From Proteiniphilum sp. UBA4084 (GTDB lineage: Bacteria > Bacteroidota > Bacteroidia > Bacteroidales > Dysgonomonadaceae): a DNA stretch of 9,855 nt. Below are positions 1 to 6,600 of this stretch, piece by piece (the first letter of the stretch is position 1; every line of letters starts with the position of its first letter). A model generated the notes under the pieces. That model ran no database searches. It was given only the letters and a program-made list of their open reading frames with translations, and had not been told where the DNA came from. The translations under genes and the position numbers were made by a program. The DNA is taken from NCBI GenBank assembly GCA_002383605.1, contig DFYK01000133.1:1-9855 (forward strand), read 5' to 3'.

Positions 1-46
1 TTCAATCCTGTTCTGAAAACAAAAGCTCATTTCCGCCTCAATTCAT

Positions 47-73
47 ACTATAGTCTGTAGATTTACAGTCTGC
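47..73 (+). promoter_or_regulatory. C-box operator pair upstream of the controller gene
   Basis: Two near-identical heptamers, TATAGTC (49-55) and TACAGTC (64-70), lie exactly 15 bp apart in direct orientation, each followed by TG (56-57 and 71-72). As I recall it, the Esp1396I controller operator has TATAGTC half-sites with this 15-bp spacing, and C-boxes in general carry GACT/AGTC-type elements. An outer inverted match, ACTnTA with TAnAGT, is also present. The position just upstream of a small HTH gene that precedes an endonuclease gene fits a C-protein autoregulatory site: the left pair for activation and the right pair, over the -35 element, for repression. Binding itself is inferred. Confidence 0.75.
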
Positions 74-89
74 ATTCAACAATTATTCT
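62..89 (+). promoter_or_regulatory. Promoter of the C protein-endonuclease operon
   Basis: A -35 element TTTACA (62-67, five of six consensus bases) is separated by 16 bp from TATTCT (84-89, four of six). The -35 overlaps the right C-box half, the usual arrangement where C protein bound there competes with polymerase. Transcription would start around 94-98, at or within the first codons of the gene, so the message may be leaderless or nearly so, as reported for several C genes. AATTAT at 81-86 is an alternative -10 that would place +1 at about 94. Confidence 0.5.
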
Positions 90-93
90 TCAA

Positions 94-381
94 ATGCAAA
101 TGATCGAAAATAACGACCAAGGAAATATATTAGGAAAAGCATTTGGCATCATACTGAGCCATCTTCGACGTAGTGTCGGGTTGTCCCAAGAACAACTTGG
201 CTTTGAAAGCGGCTACCATCGAACTTATATCAGCCTCTTGGAGCGAGGAAAGAAAAGTCCCTCATTGCAAACCATTTTTGACCTGTCAAAAGCACTGAAT
301 ATCGATCCAACAGAATTTATAAAGCACGTTGAACTTGAATATGAAGCTCGTCTTAAAAGTGGGGAAGAAGGCATTAAATAA
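94..381 (+). CDS. Controller (C) protein of the restriction-modification system, XRE-type HTH
   Basis: A 95-residue helix-turn-helix protein of the XRE/Cro family. The recognition unit spans about residues 32-52, with SQEQLGFESGYHRTYISLLE and then RGKKSPSL; the HRTYIS..ER signature is typical of restriction-modification controller proteins. These act as dimers that bind C-boxes and delay endonuclease synthesis while methylation is established. Residues 81-95 form a charged tail beyond the usual C-protein length of about 80. The endonuclease gene follows directly: the stop TAA and the next ATG share one base, so translation is probably coupled. No clear ribosome binding site precedes ATG 94, consistent with a leaderless message; in-frame ATG 100 is an equally possible start. 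The C-box pair upstream strongly supports the controller role over a generic regulator. Confidence 0.85.
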   Translation: MQMIENNDQGNILGKAFGIILSHLRRSVGLSQEQLGFESGYHRTYISLLERGKKSPSLQTIFDLSKALNIDPTEFIKHVELEYEARLKSGEEGIK

Positions 382-989
382 TGAAGATTGCCCAGATTGA
401 ACGCATTATCGACGCTGGTAACTTCTCGAAGACAAAAGAATGGCAAACCATTGAGGAGCATATTTTTCAGGCAATACGTTCCATAGAGTGGCCCCCTGGT
501 TCAAGATCATTTACCCTCTTCAACGAATCTGGAAAAAAACGCGGTCAGGGTAGCGGTGTTAAACCCATCAAACAGGCATGCATGCAAAAGTTAAAGTCCT
601 TTGGATGGCAACTGGAAACTCCTGTAGATATTGCAACCGTCAGACGTCCAGGACCAATGGATGCCACATACCGTGTTAACGATCGTCTTTTCTGTGTGGA
701 ATGGGAAACAGGCAACATTTCTTCAAGCCACCGTTCAGTCAACAAAATGGCCTTGGGAATCCTGAAAAAGATTCTAATAGGCGGTGCCCTGATCCTTCCC
801 ACCCGTGAGATGTATCAATACCTGACCGACCGTATCGGTAATTTTCGCGAATTATCACCTTATTTTCCTTTATGGAAAGCCTTGGATATCCAGGAAGGTC
901 TACTTCTTATTATTGCCATTGAACATGACGCAGTTAGCAATGCAGTTCCAAGAATTAAGAAAGGGACGGACGGGCGCGCTCTTCAGTGA
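381..989 (+). CDS. BamHI-family Type II restriction endonuclease
   Basis: A 202-residue homologue of BamHI (213 residues), a Mg-dependent dimeric nuclease that cuts G^GATCC. Recalled BamHI blocks recur in order: a GVxPIK block (59-64), PVDI (81-84), GPMD (91-94), VEWETGNISSSHRS (106-119), YLTDR (147-151) with NF.EL.PYF after it, and KGTDG (194-198). Catalytic D94, E107 and E109 match BamHI D94, E111 and E113. BamHI base-contact residues N116, S118, R122, D154 and R155 correspond to N112, S114, R118, D150 and R151, so GGATCC specificity is predicted. The protein stops four residues after GTDG and lacks the last dozen or so residues of BamHI. A purine-rich ribosome site, GGGGAAGAAGG, lies in the end of the controller gene. 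The gene end overlaps the convergent methyltransferase gene by 7 bp. The family call is very secure; exact specificity is inferred. Confidence 0.93.
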   Translation: MKIAQIERIIDAGNFSKTKEWQTIEEHIFQAIRSIEWPPGSRSFTLFNESGKKRGQGSGVKPIKQACMQKLKSFGWQLETPVDIATVRRPGPMDATYRVNDRLFCVEWETGNISSSHRSVNKMALGILKKILIGGALILPTREMYQYLTDRIGNFRELSPYFPLWKALDIQEGLLLIIAIEHDAVSNAVPRIKKGTDGRALQ

Positions 990-2368
990 ATCTTTTTTTG
1001 AAGTATCAAAATATATTCACGTCGCATCGTGTTAGAAATACCGGTAATCGGACGGCTCATCATCTTTATGGGCTTGAAGCCACAGGTAACACTCATATCA
1101 ATCAAAACCTCATGCAACCCTTTAACCTCATCAGGTGAAACGCCCAACACCTTACCTAACTGGTTGTTGTTGGTTCCGATGACAATTGTGCAAAAACGTC
1201 CCGGTTTTAACACGCGTGCGCACTCCGACAGCACTTTAGACATATCTTCTCGATAAAATTGATATTTCTCCAACAAATTGCGACCTCGAAGACCGATCAT
1301 CCTTTCGCGAAGAGCGGCGCTGTCGACACCCATAAAATTTAAGTGAAAGGAATCATTGGCCAGATAATCAATGGCAAAACTATAAGGCGGGGAGAAAATG
1401 ATTCCCTCAATGCTGTTGTCTTTCAGTAACAACATTTTCGCATCCCCTTCCAAAACTTTTGCTGGCGCCAGTTCCACGCCCAAACCAGCCAGAACTATCT
1501 GTATTTTCTCAGTGACAAAAAGGTACCTTTCAAGGATGTGTCTGAATTGGTCAAGAGGTGTTTTTCGTGTGCTCCTCTCCGCGTAGCCTACACTGTCAAG
1601 ATAGCTCAGCAAAAGCAGGTTATAGGTATCCAGAGTCTCCCGCTCGCCCTTTGTTAATTCCCGACGATCTTTCATTGCCGTATATTCTTGCGTTTCTTCC
1701 ATGATAAACATAGAATTTTTTGAAGTCGGATTACTTGATATTTTTTTCACAGAATTTGGTTCGCCAACCCTTTTCTGGAAATATGCAAATACGTCTTCAT
1801 AATTTGTGAGTGCACCTTTTGCCCGCACTAAAGACATACTGAGTGCATCAAGTTTTGTTTGAGTCATAAAACGGCAAAACGGACTGGCGTCAATACCCAT
1901 AGATCTGATACCCATCAAACTTGCTTCAACCAAAACGGTCCCCGATCCCATCATAGGATCAAGAACCGTGTCGCCAGGTTTGAGTCCCATGACATTCATC
2001 AACCCTTTGACCATCTGAGGATGAAATTTACCTCTATAAGGGAAAAGACCATGGGTGGCATAACCGGTTCGAAATATATTTTTCTCAAAGAAGGATTTGA
2101 GGCGGGAAGAGGAAAACTCCGGAAGTTTCAGAGGTTCACCGGTACACATAAGAAAATGATTCGTATATTCCCCTCTAATTTGGGAAAAATACGCTGCATT
2201 TTTTATCAATTCCTCATCAGACAGTATCAGGTTTTCATAAAATGCAAGTTCCAGTTCATAGACATCACTCAAATTTGGGATCAGTTGTCGTTCCCTTGGA
2301 AACAACTCATGGATAAGGTCCCTACCCAGTTCCATGACAACGTTCTCTGTGTTCTCCTTTGAACCCAT
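983..2368 (-). CDS. DNA amino-methyltransferase with SPPY motif (I then IV order)
   Basis: A 461-residue S-adenosylmethionine-dependent DNA methyltransferase of the exocyclic-amino (N4-cytosine or N6-adenine) type. Seen in order: YRGKFHPQM (111-119), a lead-in block common in this group; motif I DPMMGSGT (137-144), which binds AdoMet; GID at 158-160, probably the acidic motif II region; a long middle segment (about 175-300), probably part of target recognition; catalytic motif IV SPPY (326-329), followed by SFAIDYL; and RVLKPG (385-390). SPPY favours N4-cytosine, as expected for protecting a BamHI-type site, but does not prove it. A GAGGA ribosome site lies in the end of the upstream methyltransferase gene, and stop and start overlap as TAATG, so the two are cotranslated. 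The 3' end overlaps the endonuclease gene. It is a candidate modification enzyme of this system; its own target is not readable. Confidence 0.88.
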   Translation of the reverse strand: MGSKENTENVVMELGRDLIHELFPRERQLIPNLSDVYELELAFYENLILSDEELIKNAAYFSQIRGEYTNHFLMCTGEPLKLPEFSSSRLKSFFEKNIFRTGYATHGLFPYRGKFHPQMVKGLMNVMGLKPGDTVLDPMMGSGTVLVEASLMGIRSMGIDASPFCRFMTQTKLDALSMSLVRAKGALTNYEDVFAYFQKRVGEPNSVKKISSNPTSKNSMFIMEETQEYTAMKDRRELTKGERETLDTYNLLLLSYLDSVGYAERSTRKTPLDQFRHILERYLFVTEKIQIVLAGLGVELAPAKVLEGDAKMLLLKDNSIEGIIFSPPYSFAIDYLANDSFHLNFMGVDSAALRERMIGLRGRNLLEKYQFYREDMSKVLSECARVLKPGRFCTIVIGTNNNQLGKVLGVSPDEVKGLHEVLIDMSVTCGFKPIKMMSRPITGISNTMRREYILILQKKIH

Positions 2369-3240
2369 TATTCCTCAACGAAATCTTCTGATTTATGATG
2401 ACTAAGATTCCCCATCTGAAGGCGTTCAATTATGATATCGCAGCTCTCCAAATCCATTCCAATCCAGTGACGGCCAAGATGTTCGCATACATCATACGTC
2501 GTCCCACTCCCACCAAAAGGATCAAGAACCATGTCACATTCATGAGTAGACATCTGGACAACGCGTTCCAGTATCTTTGTAGACAATTGGTTTAAAGTTC
2601 TTTTGCGGCTTTTGAATTTCCAATGACGAACAGGAGTAATATCATTCCAGACATCAGTCAGATTTACGCCATTCGGATTCATAGCCCCCCGGTGCCCCCC
2701 ATAATCTTTAAGTTCCCGACCACAGTGACGACATGTCTCGATAGGGGTCCGAATCCTTCTGAAGGTTTTCGGCTTCCCCTTTGTAAAATACAACAAACTA
2801 TAATGAGATGGGTAAAGTCTGCCAGGTATTGGCAATGACAATTTTAGATTCACAGCAATCCAATGTCGAAAGTTCAGCCCTGCTTGTGCCACGTAACTGC
2901 CAATATGAATATTCCATTTGGGTAGATTATAGATGAAAAGCGCACCACCCGGTTTCAATATCCGGAAACAGTGATCCAGCCATTGTTGACACCATAAAAT
3001 ATAGTCATCATCCGAACGATGATCATTAACCTGACGTCCATACTCTTTTGCAAGATTAAATGGTGGGTCAGCAAAGACCGTGTCAATGGAATCATTGTTT
3101 ATAAACGGTAAAATATCCAGACAATCGCCCTCATATAATGAGCCATATTGACTGGAAAAAACCAGGCGGTGTTCTATTCCTTTTTTCACAACACAAGAGG
3201 GTGTGTGAAATTCTGAATCGTTAATCAACGGAAGAGACAT
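2368..3240 (-). CDS. Beta-class DNA amino-methyltransferase with DPPF motif (IV then I order)
   Basis: A 290-residue DNA methyltransferase with the beta-class circular order: catalytic motif IV ADPPFNLAKEYG (57-68) comes first, then RILKPGG (93-99), a central recognition region, and AdoMet-binding motif I LDPFGGSGTT (239-248), followed by HWIGMD. The DPPF form is more usual for N6-adenine enzymes, though some N4-cytosine enzymes break the rule. The central region has a CxxC pair (C170, C173) followed by KDYGGHRGAMNPNGVNLTDV, a possible small metal-binding or target-recognition insert. It is first gene of the leftward pair and has its own promoter upstream, so it would be made before the C-dependent nuclease. 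The ribosome site is weak (GGGGATAGGGTC before ATG). Its substrate is unknown; it may modify the same site as its partner or a different base within it. Confidence 0.88.
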   Translation of the reverse strand: MSLPLINDSEFHTPSCVVKKGIEHRLVFSSQYGSLYEGDCLDILPFINNDSIDTVFADPPFNLAKEYGRQVNDHRSDDDYILWCQQWLDHCFRILKPGGALFIYNLPKWNIHIGSYVAQAGLNFRHWIAVNLKLSLPIPGRLYPSHYSLLYFTKGKPKTFRRIRTPIETCRHCGRELKDYGGHRGAMNPNGVNLTDVWNDITPVRHWKFKSRKRTLNQLSTKILERVVQMSTHECDMVLDPFGGSGTTYDVCEHLGRHWIGMDLESCDIIIERLQMGNLSHHKSEDFVEE

Positions 3241-3256
3241 GACCCTATCCCCGTTT

Positions 3257-3272
3257 CTTATTTTGGAATAAG
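3257..3272. promoter_or_regulatory. Palindrome CTTATT-TTGG-AATAAG at the methyltransferase start site
   Basis: A perfect 6-bp inverted repeat with a 4-base centre. It lies immediately downstream of the predicted leftward -10 element and covers the predicted transcription start, upstream of the first methyltransferase codon. This is a natural place for a repressor, possibly the methyltransferase or the C protein, though the sequence does not resemble the C-box. It could also form a weak hairpin in the short leader. The function is inferred from position only. Confidence 0.35.
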
Positions 3273-3274
3273 AG

Positions 3275-3303
3275 GCTATATGTTTTTTTCTTCTTTATGT
3301 CCA
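3275..3303 (-). promoter_or_regulatory. Promoter of the methyltransferase operon
   Basis: Read leftward, TGGACA (3303-3298, five of six -35 bases) is followed after exactly 17 bp by TATAGC (3280-3275, four of six -10 bases). The start would fall near 3268, giving a leader of about 28 bases before ATG 3240. The spacer is A-rich on the coding strand (a run of seven A). No C-box is seen here, so early methyltransferase expression would not depend on C protein. Confidence 0.5.
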
Positions 3304-3398
3304 GTTAAGAACATTCTGTCCAGGAAACATTTTCCGAAATGATTTCACGCGGCTCCGGAATGTCCTGTAAATAGGGATTCTTTCCCTTGCAATCACTT

Positions 3399-3413
3399 TG
3401 ACAAGCATTGTCA
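3399..3413. repeat. Inverted repeat TGACAA-GCA-TTGTCA
   Basis: A perfect 6-bp dyad around a 3-base centre, about 160 bp from the methyltransferase gene and 290 bp from the helicase gene. It is followed closely by a second dyad, TTCTGA/TCAGAA (3420-3439, 8-base centre). The first resembles a short regulator-binding site; neither has a T-run that would suggest a terminator. No owner is assigned. Confidence 0.3.
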
Positions 3414-3599
3414 GCTTAGTTCTGAAATTTTCATCAGAATGCTACTGCAGTTTTGCTGTGCGGATGGTCATCGGGGGATCGACGAGTTCCTGATCGGATT
3501 CTGTTAGGGGTTGTCTTTGTCACTCCAATAATGTAACCCGAAAAATAGGCCCTCGATTACCATCCTACATAGATGTTCGTGCTTTCCCCGATAAAAATT

Positions 3600-3628
3600 T
3601 TGCTAAATAGTGAATAAGAGATTATAAT
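3600..3628 (+). promoter_or_regulatory. Promoter of the exonuclease-helicase gene
   Basis: A perfect -10 hexamer TATAAT (3623-3628) sits exactly 17 bp after TTGCTA (3600-3605, four of six -35 bases). Transcription would start near 3635, leaving a leader of about 56 bases before ATG 3691, which has a good AGGAAGA ribosome site. The large gene therefore has its own constitutive-looking promoter and does not depend on the restriction operon. Confidence 0.65.
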
Positions 3629-3690
3629 CACTGAATTTTGAGCGCCAGGACATCGAAAACGGAACGCAGTCGCTTAATTGTAGGAAGAAC

Positions 3691-6600
3691 ATGCTGGGAA
3701 GTGCGCGACTTAAACCCAAATCAATCGTTTTCATTGATATCGAATCAGATCCTTTAACCGATAAGATTCTTGAAATAGGCTGTTTCACGTCGGACGGGGA
3801 TAAGCTCTCGGTGTCATCACCGGCAGCACTTTACCGTTTTGTTCGTCCCTATTCTTTCGTCTGCGGACATAATATCCTCAACCATGACCTTCGCGTTCTC
3901 AAAAAGCAAAATATTGCCCACGCTTTTTTTGATCGCTGCTTCATTGATACGCTTTTCCTCTCTCCATTGCTCTTTCCCCAGAAACCTCATCACAATCTGG
4001 ATAAGGATTATAAGCTTGATGAGCTATTCCAGAATGACCCGGTGAACGATGCACGGATCAGCTATGAACTGCTGGCTGGCGAAATTGATGCCTTTCTGAA
4101 ATTAGCCCCTGATCTCCAGCAGATTTTTTTTCATCTTCTGAAAAATCGACCGGAATTCTCGTCTTTTTTTAAGTTCCTCAATTGGGAAACAGATATTGAA
4201 AAACCCCGATTTGAAGAACACATAAAGTCCCTCTTCAAAGGAAAGATCTGCGTTCATTCCGATGTTCTGAAAATTGCCGAGAAAAGGCCCCTTGAACTGG
4301 CATATTCCTTGTCGCTGATTCATGCAGACGATCGTTCATCCCTGCTCCCCCCCTGGGTCGTGATGAATTATCCAGCCATTTTTGACGTTCTCAAGGACCT
4401 GCGCCTCACACCCTGTGCTGATCCAGGATGTATCTATTGCAGATCACGGCTGAATCACCGTACCGCATTGCGAGAATGGTTCGGATTTGAACATTTCAAG
4501 GAATTCGATGACAAACCCCTTCAGGAAGACGTTGTAAAAGCTTCCCTGGTGCATGAATCCCTGCTCTCCATCCTGCCTACCGGGGGTGGAAAATCCATGA
4601 CCTTTCAACTCCCTGCTCTGATGATCGGCGAAGCTACCCAGGCTCTCACCGTCGTCATTTCTCCTCTGCAGTCCCTGATGAAAGACCAGGTGGATAATCT
4701 CAGGGCAAAGGGGATTGAGTATGCCGTGACCATCAACGGCCTGCTGTCCCCGCTGGAACGGAAGGAAGCGATTGAACGCGTTGAATCCGGAGCCACATGG
4801 CTGCTGTATATTGCACCTGAATCACTCCGATCAAGAACCATCCACAGACTTATTGCAGGCAGATCCATTGCCCGTTTTGTGATCGATGAAGCCCACTGTT
4901 TCTCTTCATGGGGTCATGATTTTCGTGTGGATTATCTTTACATTGGTGAATTCATACGTGAAATCTGCCAACGGAGGTGCGCCGAGAGCCCTATCCCCGT
5001 TTCCTGTTTTACCGCTACAGCCAAACCCGCGGTGATCGAAGACATAAAAACCTATTTCCAACAGCAGCTCGGCCTTCTTTTGACCGAATGTACCACGAAT
5101 CCGTCACGCAAGAACCTGACATACCAGGTTGTCGGCGTAAGTGATCCACAGGAAAAGTATCCACGATTACGGGACATCCTCGAGTGCCGAGAGGGCGCCA
5201 AAATTGTTTATGTCGCCCGTACAAAAAGAGCGGAAGAACTGGCTCGAAAGCTGAGGGAAGATCACTTTCGGGCGTTGCCATTCCACGGCAGGCTTGACAG
5301 GGACATCAAGACCAGAAACCAGGATGCGTTCATCAAAGGTGAAGCAAATGTCATTGTAGCCACATCCGCCTTTGGGATGGGAGTTGACAAGAAGGATGTG
5401 GAGATGGTCGTCCACTATGAGATCTCCGATTCACTGGAAAATTACGTTCAGGAAGCAGGTCGGGCGGGACGCGATCCTGACATCCATGCCGATTGCTGCA
5501 TTCTTTTTCATGAGGATGACCTGAATAAACATTTTACCCTTCTCAATCAAACCAAACTGACGGTGAAAGAAGTACAGGATGTCTGGACAGCAATCAAAAA
5601 GTTGTCTCGAGACAGACGCTTAATCTCACAATCCACCCTGGAAATCGCCCGCAAGGCGGGATGGGATGAAGAAGTCGATCGTTATCTTGAAACCCGGATT
5701 ACAACAGCCATTGCGGCCCTGGAGGACTGTGGTTACGTAAAAAGGGGGATTAACTCGCCTCGAGTTTACGCCACAAGCATTCGAGTCAAGACCCTTGATG
5801 AAGCCCTTGAACGAATCAGACAAAGCCAGGCATCTGAAGAGGAAAAGGAACACGCCTTTCGCATCATCAAAAAACTTTTTTCTTATCGGAAAACAGAAAA
5901 GAAGGATACTTCGGAAGAAACTGAAACCCGTGTCGATCATCTGGCTGATGTGCTGGGACTTGAAAAACGGGATGTGCTCAACACGATACACTTGCTGCGA
6001 CAGGAAGGCATCCTGGCCGATTATAAGGATCTTACCGCATTTATCCGTCGCACTTACCGCAATAACGGACGGGCTGTGGAAAAGTTGCGGAGGCACTCAG
6101 ACCTTGAAAGGGCTTTGATTAAACATATTCACGATAACTGCAAACGCGAAAAAATCCATCTTAAGGAAATTAATGAAAACTTACTCGCACAAGGACTCAG
6201 CGAAAGCAGTCCGGATAAGCTCCGTTCCATTCTTAATTACTGGGAGCAACGATTATTCCTGAAAAAAGAAAAAAACGAAAACATCAGCTATTCTTACTCA
6301 GTCCGTCTCAATGAAACGAAAGAAACCATCGTCAGGCATATTGGCGAGCGCCATCAAGTCGCCAATGCCCTCCTCGAATACTTAATAGAAAAGCCCTGCG
6401 CAGATGAGGGGAAAGAGGAAGCACTGGTTGAATTTTCCACTCTTGAACTTAAGGAAAAATTAGAGGCGCAAGGAAATCTTTTCCGTAAAACCTATTCTTT
6501 GAAGGAAATCGAAGATGCCCTGCTGTTTCTACATCGGATGCAACTCATCAGGCTGGAAGGCGGCTTCCTGGTGCTTTACAGCGCGCTCACTCTTGAGCGC

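Larger units (their letters stand above)
3241..3690. other. Non-coding region between divergent methyltransferase and helicase genes
   Basis: This 450-bp stretch has no reading frame with a credible start, ribosome site and family resemblance. It carries the two outward promoters and several small inverted repeats: CTTATT/AATAAG (3257-3272), TGACAA/TTGTCA (3399-3413) and TTCTGA/TCAGAA (3420-3439). TGTCC occurs at 3298, 3317 and 3361, with irregular spacing. I saw no tRNA, transposase fragment or direct repeat that would mark an insertion site. The 150-bp middle part, about 3440-3595, holds nothing I can name. Confidence 0.6.

Noticed and set aside
1859..2362. Forward 167-codon frame opposite the SPPY methyltransferase gene
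   Set aside because: It lies entirely inside a gene with clear catalytic motifs on the other strand, and its translation has no recognisable domain.
3603..3788. Leftward 61-codon frame across the helicase gene start
   Set aside because: It overlaps the helicase promoter, leader and first codons on the opposite strand and has no recognisable content.
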